Of a stretch of DNA of 64,000 nt, positions 17,588-25,927 are shown one piece after another. Within the stretch, counting starts at the first letter, position 1; each line of letters starts with the position of its first letter. The notes under the pieces were generated by a model. The model did no database searches. It saw only the letters and a program-made list of their open reading frames with translations, and was not told the DNA's origin. Source of the stretch: Paraburkholderia nodosa DSM 21604 (GTDB lineage: Bacteria; Pseudomonadota; Gammaproteobacteria; Burkholderiales; Burkholderiaceae); the NCBI RefSeq assembly GCF_000519185.1, contig NZ_JAFA01000024.1, positions 62,001 to 126,000 on the forward strand, in the 5' to 3' direction. A program made the position numbers and the translations under genes.

Positions 17588-18526
17588 ATGACCGATTCCC
17601 GTTTTCGAGACTCCGCCCGCTACTGGCGCACGCCGCTTCTGCCCGGCGCGGATCTCGTCACGGCCGAATACAACGAACATACGTTCGCGCCGCACTGGCA
17701 CGAGGCCTACACGATCCCCGTGATCGAGGGCGGCGCGGAATGCTTTCGCTATCGCGGCGCGCAGCATGTCGCCGCGACGGGCAGCGTGCCGGTGATCAAT
17801 CCGGGTGAGCTGCACACGGGTTCGCGCGCCGTCGAAGAAGGCTGGAGCTATCGGGTGATGTACGTGCCGATCGACTTCCTGCACGACCTCGCCGGCGAAA
17901 TCGCCGGGCGCACGCAGCCGCTGCCGTGGTTCGACGCCGAGGTGATCCACGATCTCGATCTCGCGCATCGGCTCTCGCGCGCTCACCGGCTGCTGGAAGC
18001 CGACGCCGACTGGCGGCGCGCCGCGGCCGTGCCGGAATCCGCCACGAGCGCCAGTTCGGCTGGCGTGGCGGCGCTCCCCGCGCGTTCCGGCGGAGCCACT
18101 ACTCCGGCGCCGTGTGCCGATCTGCTCGCCGTGGAAGGCTCGCTGCTCGACGCGCTCTCGACGCTGCTCACGCGCTACGGCCGCACGCGCGAGGCGGCGC
18201 TCAGGCACGGTCCGAACGATCCGCGCGTGGAAACGATGAAGGCGCTCCTCGCCGCCGATCTCGCCACGCCGCTGCGCGTGGCCGATCTCGCCCAGGCGGT
18301 GGGCCTTTCGCCGTTTCACGCCACGCGGCTCTTCACGCAGGCGACCGGACTGCCGCCGCACGCCTGGCGTACCCAGCTGCGCCTGCAACGCGCCCTCGCC
18401 CCGCTGCGCGACGGCGCCACGGTCGCCGATGTCGCCGCGGCGAGCGGTTTCACCGACCAGAGCCATTTCACGCGGCACTTTCGGCGCATGTTCGGCGTGC
18501 CGCCGGGGCGCTGGCAATCGTCCTGA
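17588..18526 (+). CDS. AraC-family transcriptional regulator
   Basis: A 312-residue regulator with an N-terminal cupin-like ligand-binding domain (about residues 25-100, HWHEAYTIPVIEGG and INPGELHTG) and a C-terminal double helix-turn-helix (about 215-310, VADLAQAVGLSPFHATRLFTQATGLPPHAWR and ADVAAASGFTDQSHFTRHFRRMFGVPPGRW). A region at about 145-180 rich in Ala/Ser is probably a linker. It lies directly upstream of azlCD in the same direction. AraC regulators of this type often sit next to azlCD and may control it; that is inference. Confidence 0.92.
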   Translation: MTDSRFRDSARYWRTPLLPGADLVTAEYNEHTFAPHWHEAYTIPVIEGGAECFRYRGAQHVAATGSVPVINPGELHTGSRAVEEGWSYRVMYVPIDFLHDLAGEIAGRTQPLPWFDAEVIHDLDLAHRLSRAHRLLEADADWRRAAAVPESATSASSAGVAALPARSGGATTPAPCADLLAVEGSLLDALSTLLTRYGRTREAALRHGPNDPRVETMKALLAADLATPLRVADLAQAVGLSPFHATRLFTQATGLPPHAWRTQLRLQRALAPLRDGATVADVAAASGFTDQSHFTRHFRRMFGVPPGRWQSS

Positions 18527-18613
18527 ACGCGCGAGCCCGCGTTCCGCCGCAAGAACGTACAAGCCACGCGTAAGACCACCCGCTATGCTGTCCCCTTGTA
18601 TCAGGAGGACAGC

Positions 18614-19393
18614 TTGACCACGCATCCCAACCGCCTTGCCGAATTCATCGCCGGCGCGCGCGACATGATCCCCATGATGATCGGCGCCGCGCCCTTCGGC
18701 GTGATCTTCGGCACGCTCGTCACCTCGGGCCCGCTTTCGCTCTGGCACGGCCAGTTCATGTCGCTCGCCGTGTTCGCCGGCTCGGCGCAGTTCATCGCGC
18801 TCGGGCTGATCGCCTCGCACGCGAGCTTCGCGGTGATTCTCGCCACCACGTTCATCGTGAACCTGCGGCACGTGCTCTACAGCGCGACGCTCGCGCCTTA
18901 TGTCTCGCACCTGCCGCTGCGCTGGCGTCTCGTGCTCGGCGGCCTGCTCACCGACGAGGTCTTCGCCGTCGCGTGGGCGCATTTCCGCCGACATCCGCCC
19001 GGCGACGACGTTTCGCCGTGGCATTTCCTCGGTTCGGGGCTCTCGATGTACCTGAACTGGCAACTCTGGACCGCGGCCGGCCTGCTGTTCGGCGCGGCGT
19101 TCCCGGGTCTGCAGTCGCTCGGCCTCGACTTCGCCATGGTCGCGACCTTCATCGCCATCGTCGTGCCGCAGCTCGTTGCCTTGCGCTACCTCGCCGCCGC
19201 CGCGACTGCGGGCGCGCTCGCCTTTTTCTGGCAGGGCTGGCCGTACAAGCTCGGGCTGCTCGGCGCCGTGCTCGCTGGCGTGGTCGTGGGTGTCGTGCTC
19301 TCGCGCCCAGGTTCCTCGCGCGGCGCCCGCGCCGCCAGCGAGTCCTCCCGCAAGTCCCCCAACGTCCAACGCACCGCAGGAGCCGGGCAATGA
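18614..19393 (+). CDS. azlC: AzlC-family branched-chain amino acid exporter, large subunit
   Basis: Large subunit of the AzlCD (LIV-E type) amino acid efflux system of the inner membrane, 259 residues with about seven hydrophobic segments. Family features are GAAPFGVIFGTLVTS near residue 20-35, FAGSAQFIALGLI near 55-67 and NLRHVLYSATLAPY near 84-97. The start is a TTG at 18614: a full Shine-Dalgarno AGGAGG (18603-18608) stands five bases before it, whereas the in-frame TTG at 18596 has none. It overlaps azlD by ATGA. Confidence 0.9.
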   Translation: MTTHPNRLAEFIAGARDMIPMMIGAAPFGVIFGTLVTSGPLSLWHGQFMSLAVFAGSAQFIALGLIASHASFAVILATTFIVNLRHVLYSATLAPYVSHLPLRWRLVLGGLLTDEVFAVAWAHFRRHPPGDDVSPWHFLGSGLSMYLNWQLWTAAGLLFGAAFPGLQSLGLDFAMVATFIAIVVPQLVALRYLAAAATAGALAFFWQGWPYKLGLLGAVLAGVVVGVVLSRPGSSRGARAASESSRKSPNVQRTAGAGQ

Positions 19394-19713
19394 ACTACGT
19401 CGTCCTGATTCTCGGCATGGCCCTCATCACCCTGGTCATACGCACTGCGGTGTTCGTGCTCGGCGACCGGCTGGTGTTCCCGCCGCTCGTGCGCACCGCG
19501 CTCGGCTTCGTGCCCGTCACCGTGCTCACGGCAATCATCGTGCCGATGGCGGTGTCGCCCCACGGCCAGGGCGCCGAGCTGACCTGGCGCAACCCGCAGC
19601 TCGTCGGCGCGCTCGCGGCGATCATCGTCAGCGCGCTCACGAAGCGCCCGCTCCTCACCATCGCGGTCGGGCTCGGCGTGTTCTTCCTCTGGCAAGGCGT
19701 CGTCCTGCGCTAG
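19390..19713 (+). CDS. azlD: AzlD-family branched-chain amino acid exporter, small subunit
   Basis: The small partner of AzlC, 107 residues with four hydrophobic helices and a short loop (SPHGQGAELTWRNPQ). The ATG overlaps the azlC stop by four bases, which couples translation and supports a heteromeric exporter. Confidence 0.92.
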   Translation: MNYVVLILGMALITLVIRTAVFVLGDRLVFPPLVRTALGFVPVTVLTAIIVPMAVSPHGQGAELTWRNPQLVGALAAIIVSALTKRPLLTIAVGLGVFFLWQGVVLR

Positions 19714-19847
19714 AGCCGCCTCTCGCACCTTACGCTCAAGTTTCACCCCGGAGCGCCGTTAAACCCGTCAGGGCCTGCTCTGGCAGGCCACTGCTCGAAC
19801 GGCGAGAGCACGCGAGAAGCGATAAGGATTACACCGGGGCAACCACA

Positions 19848-20609
19848 ATGGGGCATATCACCCTCAACCTGAAGGACGAAACGCTTGCGTCGCTGCGCAA
19901 GGATTTCGACGCGTTCCTGCGCGTCTCGCTCAAACTCGACCCGCAGTTCGCCACGCCGGAATTCGAGGATTACCTGCGCGCGAAGCTGCTCGACAACATG
20001 ACGCCGCTCACGGAGCACGCCGTGCAGCGGCTCCTGCAAGGCGGCCAGTACGCGTGGGCCAAGCGCACGCTCGACAAGGAATTCCCCGAGGTCGTCTCGA
20101 TCCTGATGCGTCAGGCGGGCGAATTCGGTTTCGGCTTCGCGTCGCGGCCCGAGTGGACGCCCGACGAACTCTCGAAGCAGTGCCGCGACTGGGCGGCCGC
20201 CATCGTGAGCGAAGCCCAGGGCGACGACTCGCTGGTCGATCCGCTGGCGGCGCAGATCAAGTCGGGCGTGCAGGATATCCAGGCGCTCGAAGAGTCGATG
20301 CAGACGCCCGCGTGGCGCCTCACCGAGTCGCTGCGTCAGCGTGTGTACGAAGCGAAGATTGGCTGTGAACAGGCTAGCGGCAGCGCGGCGCGCGAGCGTC
20401 TGGGCGAACTGCGCGGGCTGCTGAGGCTCGGCGTCACGCATGGCGTGTTCCAGAAGCAGGAAGCGCAACAGATCATGGAGTATCTGCGCCTGCTCAAGCC
20501 CGAGATTTTCGTCGAGGAGCCCGACGACATGTTCACGCGCCTTGCCGCGTGGATGCGCAACTTCTTCATGCCGCCGCAGCGCGGCACCGCGCGCGAGCAA
20601 CGGCGCTAA
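19848..20609 (+). CDS. Conserved hypothetical protein, function unknown
   Basis: A 253-residue soluble, mostly helical protein without signal peptide or transmembrane segment. I do not recognise a family. The N-terminus ITLNLKDETLASLRKDFDAFLR resembles a short regulatory strand and helix; the rest is Leu/Glu/Arg-rich helix. ATG 19848 is the first start after a 134-bp spacer from azlD; upstream frame extension would overlap azlD and is not protein-like. It is convergent with the UvrD-like helicase with only 34 bp between stops and no clear terminator. Confidence 0.7.
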   Translation: MGHITLNLKDETLASLRKDFDAFLRVSLKLDPQFATPEFEDYLRAKLLDNMTPLTEHAVQRLLQGGQYAWAKRTLDKEFPEVVSILMRQAGEFGFGFASRPEWTPDELSKQCRDWAAAIVSEAQGDDSLVDPLAAQIKSGVQDIQALEESMQTPAWRLTESLRQRVYEAKIGCEQASGSAARERLGELRGLLRLGVTHGVFQKQEAQQIMEYLRLLKPEIFVEEPDDMFTRLAAWMRNFFMPPQRGTAREQRR

Positions 20610-20643
20610 GCAATGGCGCGCCGCCTGAAAACGGCGCGCGCCC

Positions 20644-22809
20644 CTAATCCCACATCTTCCTGAGCTTCGCGGCGATCTCGACCTTCGCCTGCGCGGCTGC
20701 GGCGAGTCCCGCCGCGCTCGGCGCGCTCGCCACGGGCGCGGGCGGCCACGCGCGGGATTCGAACAGCGGCAGCATGGGCGTGGCGATGAAGCGCGTGCGC
20801 GAGGCCCACACGTGCCGGTCGCCCGACGCCACCTGGTTGTGCACATAAAAGCGCTGCGGCACGACGATGTGCAGATCCTCCTTCGCGCGCGTCATCGCCA
20901 CATAGAGCAGCCGCCGCTCCTCCTCCAGCTCCTCGTCGCTGCCCGCGCCGAGATCGGACGGAATGCAGCCGTCCACGCCGTTGAGCACGAACACGTTGCG
21001 CCACTCCTGACCTTTCGCCGAATGGATCGTCGAGAGGATCAGATAGTCCTCGTCGAGCAGCGGATCGGCGGATTCGGCGCTCGTCGCGTCCGGCGGATCG
21101 AGTGTGAGTTCGGTGAGAAAACGCTCGCGCGAGGCGTAGGTGCTCGCAATGCTCTCCATCTGCAACAAGTCGGCGAGACGCACCTGGGCGTCTTCGTGAT
21201 TGCGCTCGAGATGCGGCTCGTACCAGCGCCGCACGCGCTCGAATTCGGCGGGCCACGGCGTCGAGCGCATCGAGAGGCTGTCGATGAGCGACGCAAACGC
21301 GGGCCAGTCCTCGGCCGCGCGCGGCGGCGGCGCGAAAGCCGCGAGCGCCTCGGCGGCGCGATACGCGCCCGTGCACGCGGCCACCTGGTCGAGCAGGCGC
21401 GCGGCGTTGGCGGGCCCGACGCCCGGCAGCAATTGCGTCACGCGAAACCCCGCCACACGGTCGAGCGGATTCTCGGCCCAGCGCAGCACCGCCAGCACGT
21501 CTTTCACGTGCGCGGCGTCGAGAAAACGCAGTCCACCGAACTTCACGAACGGGATATTGCGCCGCGCCAGTTCGATTTCGAGCGTCGCGCTGTGGTGCGC
21601 CGCGCGAAACAGCACGGCCTGCTGTTTGAGTTTCATGCCCGCTTCACGCGCCTCGAGAACCTGCTCGACGACGTAGCGCGCCTGGGTTGCCTCGTCGGCC
21701 ACGGTGACGAGGCGCGGGCGCTGCTGCGAGGGGCGCTCGGTCCACAGGTTCTTGGTGAAGCGCTCGGCGGCGGCGTCGATCACGGCGTTCGAGGCGGCGA
21801 GGATCGGCGCCGTCGAACGGTAGTTGCGCTCGAGCGTCACCTGACGCGCGGGCGGGTCGAACTGCGCGGGGAAGTCGAGAATGTTGCGCACGGTCGCGCC
21901 GCGAAACGAATAGATTGCCTGGGCGTCGTCACCGACCACGGTGAGGCCGCGGCCGTCGGGCTTGAGCGCGAGCAGGATCGAGGCCTGCAGGCGGTTGGTG
22001 TCCTGGTATTCGTCGACGAGGATATGGTCGAAGCGGCCCGCGAGATCGGCGGCAATGGCCGGCTCCGCGGCCATGTGCGCCCAGTAGAGCAGCAGGTCGT
22101 CGTAGTCGAGGACGTTCTGCTTCTGCTTGGCGTCCACGTACGACGCGAACAGCACGCGGAGTTGCGGCTCCCATTCGAGGCACCACGAGAACGAACGGTT
22201 GAGCACGCTGGCGAGCGAATCGCCGGTGTTGACCGCGCGCGAATAGATCGCGAGGCAAGTCGATTTCGAGGGGAAGCGCTTTTCCTTCGCCGAGAAACCC
22301 AGTTCGTGGCGCACCAGATTCATGAGATCCGCGGAATCCTCGCGGTCGTTGATCGTGAACGCCGGCGACAGGCCGATGTGATCCGCGTACTCGCGCAACA
22401 GGCGCGCGCCCACGCCGTGAAAGGTCCCCGCCCAGGTGAGCCCCTGCGCGAGCACGGCGGCCGCGCCCGGGGCGCTAGCGGCGATGCGCGCCACGCGCCG
22501 CGTCATTTCCTGCGCGGCGCGCCGCGAGAACGTGAGCAGCAGAATGCGGTGCGGATCGGCGCCGCCCGCGATCAGATGCGCGACGCGATGAGCGAGCGTA
22601 TTCGTCTTGCCCGACCCTGCGCCCGCGATCACGAGCAGCGGGCCCGGCAGCGCCGAACCCGGCGCATAGCCCGCCTCGCCGCCGTGCTCGACGGCCTCGC
22701 GCTGCGCATCGTTGAGTTTCGCGAGCCACGCGGTAACGGCATTGGCCGTTTCGGCGCGCGCCTGGCTGGCATCGGAGGCTGAGGAATCGGCAACGGAAAC
22801 GGTGGACAC
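20644..22809 (-). CDS. UvrD/Rep-like ATP-dependent DNA helicase (SF1A)
   Basis: A 721-residue SF1A helicase. Motif I is VIAGAGSGKT (about 60-69), motif II VDEYQDTN, motif III VVGDDAQAIYSFRGA, motif IV VTLERNYRS, motif V STIHSAKGQEWRNVFVLNGVDG and motif VI LYVAMTRAKEDL. The DNA is unwound 3' to 5'; its repair role is unknown. The start is uncertain. A promoter-like pair (TTGCGG, 16 bp, TATACA) with a LexA-like box at 22858-22877 lies inside the longer frame that begins at ATG 22902. Translation should therefore begin downstream, and GTG 22809 (MSTVSVADSS) is the first candidate. Neither start has a clear ribosome site. Confidence 0.88.
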   Translation of the reverse strand: MSTVSVADSSASDASQARAETANAVTAWLAKLNDAQREAVEHGGEAGYAPGSALPGPLLVIAGAGSGKTNTLAHRVAHLIAGGADPHRILLLTFSRRAAQEMTRRVARIAASAPGAAAVLAQGLTWAGTFHGVGARLLREYADHIGLSPAFTINDREDSADLMNLVRHELGFSAKEKRFPSKSTCLAIYSRAVNTGDSLASVLNRSFSWCLEWEPQLRVLFASYVDAKQKQNVLDYDDLLLYWAHMAAEPAIAADLAGRFDHILVDEYQDTNRLQASILLALKPDGRGLTVVGDDAQAIYSFRGATVRNILDFPAQFDPPARQVTLERNYRSTAPILAASNAVIDAAAERFTKNLWTERPSQQRPRLVTVADEATQARYVVEQVLEAREAGMKLKQQAVLFRAAHHSATLEIELARRNIPFVKFGGLRFLDAAHVKDVLAVLRWAENPLDRVAGFRVTQLLPGVGPANAARLLDQVAACTGAYRAAEALAAFAPPPRAAEDWPAFASLIDSLSMRSTPWPAEFERVRRWYEPHLERNHEDAQVRLADLLQMESIASTYASRERFLTELTLDPPDATSAESADPLLDEDYLILSTIHSAKGQEWRNVFVLNGVDGCIPSDLGAGSDEELEEERRLLYVAMTRAKEDLHIVVPQRFYVHNQVASGDRHVWASRTRFIATPMLPLFESRAWPPAPVASAPSAAGLAAAAQAKVEIAAKLRKMWD

Positions 22810-22857
22810 GGCGGGCGCTGGGACGATGAACGTGGCGAATCGGGAAGGAGCGACGCA

Positions 22858-22888
22858 TACTGTATATCCATACACCCCGCATCCGCAA
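22858..22888 (-). promoter_or_regulatory. Promoter with LexA-like (SOS) box of the UvrD-like helicase
   Basis: On the minus strand TTGCGG (22883-22888) and TATACA (22861-22866) are 16 bp apart. The overlapping plus-strand sequence TACTGTATATCCATACACCC (22858-22877) matches the gamma/betaproteobacterial SOS consensus CTG-N10-CAG except that the last half-site reads CAC. Control by LexA is inferred. Confidence 0.5.
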
Positions 22889-23070
22889 GCGCCTGATTCC
22901 ATGGCGATCTGGCGGGATTTAACGACAACGCCGCGGCGCGTTTCGCCGCCATCATCGCCAGGGAGCCACCAAGCGAAGCGGCGGCGCCCGTTGCCGGACG
23001 CCGCCGCTTACAAGCCCTGGTCAAGGCCCGCGCCCCAGAAGGCGCGGGCGCCATCGGCATCAGCCGCTCG

Positions 23071-23583
23071 TCACTGCGACTGGCCGCCCTGCTGCTGGGC
23101 CGACATGCCGTTCATCTGGTCCTTCATTTCCGAGTCGTTGGCCTGACGGTCGGCCTTGTGGTTGATCTTCGCGTCCTTCACCTGCGCCTTGTACTGCGAC
23201 TTCGCCTGCTTCTTCGCGTCGCCGTACTCGGCGTTCGCCGACTTCTTCGCGCTGCGGTATTCGGCATTCGCCGCCGCGTTCGCGTCGCGCTTTTGCACCA
23301 GCGGGTCGGCGGACTGCGGTGCGGTCAGGGCCTGCGGCGCGGGCGCGGGTTGCGCGATGCCCGCGGCCGCCGGCGCCTGGCTCGACGCATGGCCGGTCAT
23401 CTGGCCCGGGACGGCACCCGGCACCATGGCCGGTGCGCCGGAAGGCGCCATCGTTGGGGCTTCGCCGGCCTGTGTCGCGCCCTGGGTCGCGTTTTGGGCA
23501 TACGCGCCCTGCGCGAATACGGCGGCAGTGGTCACGGTGGCAAAAGCGGCGGTAGCAGTGAGCAGCTTGGCGATCTGGGTCAT
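23071..23583 (-). CDS. Secreted Ala/Lys-rich small protein, function unknown
   Basis: A 170-residue protein with a signal peptide (about residues 1-30, cleavage after AYA). The mature part has a Pro/Ala-rich first half and a charged helical second half with degenerate repeats of the type A-x-x-EYRSAKKSANAEYGDAKKQAKSQYKAQ (shown in pieces), a pattern common in Burkholderiaceae periplasmic proteins of unknown role. The ATG at 23583 has AGAGGA upstream; the 16-residue extension to 23631 is not signal-like. A 309-bp gap separates it from the divergent S4 gene. Confidence 0.8.
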   Translation of the reverse strand: MTQIAKLLTATAAFATVTTAAVFAQGAYAQNATQGATQAGEAPTMAPSGAPAMVPGAVPGQMTGHASSQAPAAAGIAQPAPAPQALTAPQSADPLVQKRDANAAANAEYRSAKKSANAEYGDAKKQAKSQYKAQVKDAKINHKADRQANDSEMKDQMNGMSAQQQGGQSQ

Positions 23584-23892
23584 GGCGTATCCTCTTTGCA
23601 GTGGTTCCGAAGGCGCTTTTGCGGTGGGCAAGCCCGCTGCAATCGAGCCCCCGCTCGATGGAGCCGCGCAGGAAAAACCTGGGCGGCGCTGTCGATCCGG
23701 GTGAAACCATTTTGGTATGAAGATCGCCGTGGGGTCCCGTGACGTTACTCAACGTTTCATTTACTGACGAATTCATAACATCTGGCCCCTGGATGTCCCG
23801 AATGCGGTGACAGACACTGCCGCGAACCCGCCATCGCTTATGATGCTCACCCTTCGCGCGCTTGCCGCACGCCTTTCGAATTTGAATCTGCC
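23584..23892. other. Intergenic region between secreted protein and S4 gene
   Basis: This 309-bp divergent region must hold both promoters. A TATGAT hexamer near 23838 may be the -10 of the S4 gene, but without a recognisable -35 box. I see no other signal. Confidence 0.3.
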
Positions 23893-24114
23893 ATGCCCAA
23901 CCTCGATTTCACGCTGACCGGCGACTACGTCGAACTGCACAACCTCCTGAAGATCACCGGACTCGCGGACAGCGGCGGCTCGGCCAAGCAGATCGTCGCC
24001 TCCGGCGCGGTGAAGGTGGACGGCGAAGTCGAGCTGCGCAAGACGTGCAAGATCCGCGCGGGCCAGGCCGTGCTGCTCGGCGATACGCGCATTGCCATCA
24101 AGGCGAGCGAGTGA
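23893..24114 (+). CDS. S4-domain RNA-binding protein, YbcJ-like
   Basis: A 73-residue stand-alone S4 domain (LHNLLKITGLADSGGSAKQIVASGAVKVDGEVELRKTCKI spans residues about 16-55), resembling YbcJ/YaaA-type RNA-binding proteins. It is predicted to bind structured RNA, perhaps on the ribosome. No partner gene is adjacent. Confidence 0.9.
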   Translation: MPNLDFTLTGDYVELHNLLKITGLADSGGSAKQIVASGAVKVDGEVELRKTCKIRAGQAVLLGDTRIAIKASE

Positions 24115-24254
24115 ACCCCGCCGGAATTTGCCAGCAGGCGCCAGCCATGCACCAGATTTGAGCATCTGGATCGACAAGGTTGCTGTCTCGCAATAAGCTT
24201 TCAGTTTTGACAGACGAACCCTGCCACGCGGCGCGCTCGCGCCGCTTGTTTTTC

Positions 24255-25664
24255 ATGACTCGAACCACGCTTTCCCGCCGCGCCGTTTCCGCGCCGCCCA
24301 CGCTGCGCCGCCATGCGGCCGACACCGCCCGCCTTGCCGGGCCGCTCGCGATCGCCCAACTCTCGCAGATGGCGATGAGCGTGACCGACACGGTACTGCT
24401 CGGCTCGCTAGGCGCCGACGCGCTCGCCGCAGGCGGCCTCGGCGCCAACATGTTCTTCGTTGTGGTGACCGTGCTGCAAGGCGTACTCACCTCGGTGAGC
24501 GTGAGCGTCGCGCAGGCGCGCGGCGCCGACAACGAAAGCCACGTGCCGCACATCTACTGGACCGGTTTCGCGCTGTCCCTGCTGCTCTCGATGCCGGCCT
24601 TCGCGTTGCTCTCGTTCGCCGAGCCGATCCTGCGCGCCCTCGGGGAGCCGACGCTGCTCGCGCATCACATCGGCGAATACACGGCCGTGCTGCGTTGGGG
24701 CGCGCCTGCCAGCCTCATCGGCGTGGGGCTCATGCGCTCGTTCCTGCCCGCCATCGGCGCGGCGCGGCGCCTGCTGTGGGTGTCGATTGCCTGCGTGTTC
24801 ATCAACGGCTTTCTGAACTTCGGGCTGATCCACGGCGCGTGGGGCCTGCCGCGCCTTGGCTTTCTCGGCTCGGCGGTGGCGACGACCATCACCGTGTGGC
24901 TCACCGCGTTCGTACTGATGGCGCTGCTGCACCTGCGGCCTTCGCACCAGCATTTCGTCGTCGCGCGCCGGCCGACGGCACCGCTGATGGGCGAACTCTT
25001 CACGATCGGCTGGCCGGTTGCGATCACCTATGCGGTCGAGGCGACGCTCTTTCTCGCCACCGGCCTGCTCGCGGGCCTGCTCGGCGAGACGCCGCTCGCG
25101 GCGCACCAGATCGCCCTGAACGTGGCGTCCGTCACGTTCATGGTGCCGCTCGCGATCGGCCAGGCGGCCAACGTCCGCGTGGGCTACTGGTCCGGCGCGG
25201 GCGTGCCGCGCGCGGCGCGCCATGCGGGCTTCGTCGCGCTCGGACTCGGCGTCGGCTTCATGTCGCTCTCGGCGCTCGTGATGGTGCTGGCGCCGCACTG
25301 GATCGTCGGGCTCTACCTGCATCTCGACGACCCGGCCAACGCGCACACGGTCTCGCTGGCCGCCACGCTGCTCGGCGTCGCGGCCATCTTCCAGATCGTC
25401 GACGGCGCGCAGACCGTGGGTTCGGGCTGCCTGCGCGGACTGAAGGACACGCGCGTGCCGATGCTCGCGGCCACGCTCGGCTACTGGGGCATCGGCTTTC
25501 CGCTCGGCTACGCGCTCGCGTTTCGCTTCGGCCTCGGTGCGCTCGGGCTCTGGTGGGGGCTGGCGGCCGGGCTCACGACCGTCGCCGTGCTCATGACGTG
25601 GCGCTTTCACCGGATGAGCCTGCGCTCGCAGGCTCACGCCGCCACGGCAGGCCGCGCGGGTTGA
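24255..25664 (+). CDS. MATE-family multidrug efflux transporter (NorM-like)
   Basis: A 469-residue inner-membrane antiporter with 12 hydrophobic segments. Features include LAGPLAIAQLSQMAMSVTDTVLLGSLGADALAAGGLG (helices 1-2, residues about 26-62) and ETPLAAHQIALNVASVTFMVPLAIGQAANVRVG in the second half, with the repeat symmetry usual in MATE proteins. Substrates are likely cationic drugs or dyes. The ATG at 24255 gives the usual short N-terminus; 25 more in-frame residues upstream are not family-like. Confidence 0.93.
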   Translation: MTRTTLSRRAVSAPPTLRRHAADTARLAGPLAIAQLSQMAMSVTDTVLLGSLGADALAAGGLGANMFFVVVTVLQGVLTSVSVSVAQARGADNESHVPHIYWTGFALSLLLSMPAFALLSFAEPILRALGEPTLLAHHIGEYTAVLRWGAPASLIGVGLMRSFLPAIGAARRLLWVSIACVFINGFLNFGLIHGAWGLPRLGFLGSAVATTITVWLTAFVLMALLHLRPSHQHFVVARRPTAPLMGELFTIGWPVAITYAVEATLFLATGLLAGLLGETPLAAHQIALNVASVTFMVPLAIGQAANVRVGYWSGAGVPRAARHAGFVALGLGVGFMSLSALVMVLAPHWIVGLYLHLDDPANAHTVSLAATLLGVAAIFQIVDGAQTVGSGCLRGLKDTRVPMLAATLGYWGIGFPLGYALAFRFGLGALGLWWGLAAGLTTVAVLMTWRFHRMSLRSQAHAATAGRAG

Positions 25665-25685
25665 AGCGCGGGTTGAAGCATTCAC

Positions 25686-25720
25686 TTAACCGGCCGGGCC
25701 GCACCGGCTTGACCGGTTAA
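25686..25720. repeat. Inverted repeat TTAACCGG...CCGGTTAA
   Basis: Two perfect 8-bp arms (25686-25693 and 25713-25720) 19 bp apart, just after the MATE gene stop and followed by AAAT. It could be a weak terminator for the MATE gene or an operator for the transcript leading to the BASS transporter, whose -10-like TAAAAT overlaps the right arm at 25718-25723. Confidence 0.5.
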
Positions 25721-25767
25721 AATACGCGCCTGGCGCCGCAAGCGGCGTCCGTCCCACGAGGGCAAGA

Positions 25768-25832
25768 ACAGTGCGCTGCATGGGGCGGGACCAAGCGCTA
25801 AAGCGCCACGTCCCGCCGAGCTTTGCATGGGA
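25768..25832 (+). promoter_or_regulatory. Structured leader element, copy A (TGCATGGG / GCGCTAAA type)
   Basis: ACAGTGCGCTGCATGGG (25768-25784) is followed by a nested hairpin: outer stem GGCGGGAC/GTCCCGCC (25784-25791 and 25810-25817) enclosing GCGC-TAAA-GCGC (25795-25806), and then a second TGCATGGG (25824-25831). A related element lies at 33637-33677. It may be a small RNA or a cis-acting leader of the downstream transporter gene. Confidence 0.55.
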
Positions 25833-25927
25833 CTGGAGACAGCCGCGCCCCGCGAGCGCCGCCGGCCACCCCGGCACCGCTTGCCGTGCGCCGACGCATA
25901 ACGAACCCACTCACGGACCACCCCTTC

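Noticed and set aside
17513..19390. 625-residue minus-strand frame over creA, araC and azlC
   Set aside because: Antisense to three genes with clear domains; composition is typical of a GC shadow frame.
25686..25832. Known riboswitch before the BASS transporter
   Set aside because: The hairpins do not match any riboswitch consensus I know; reported only as an undefined structured element.
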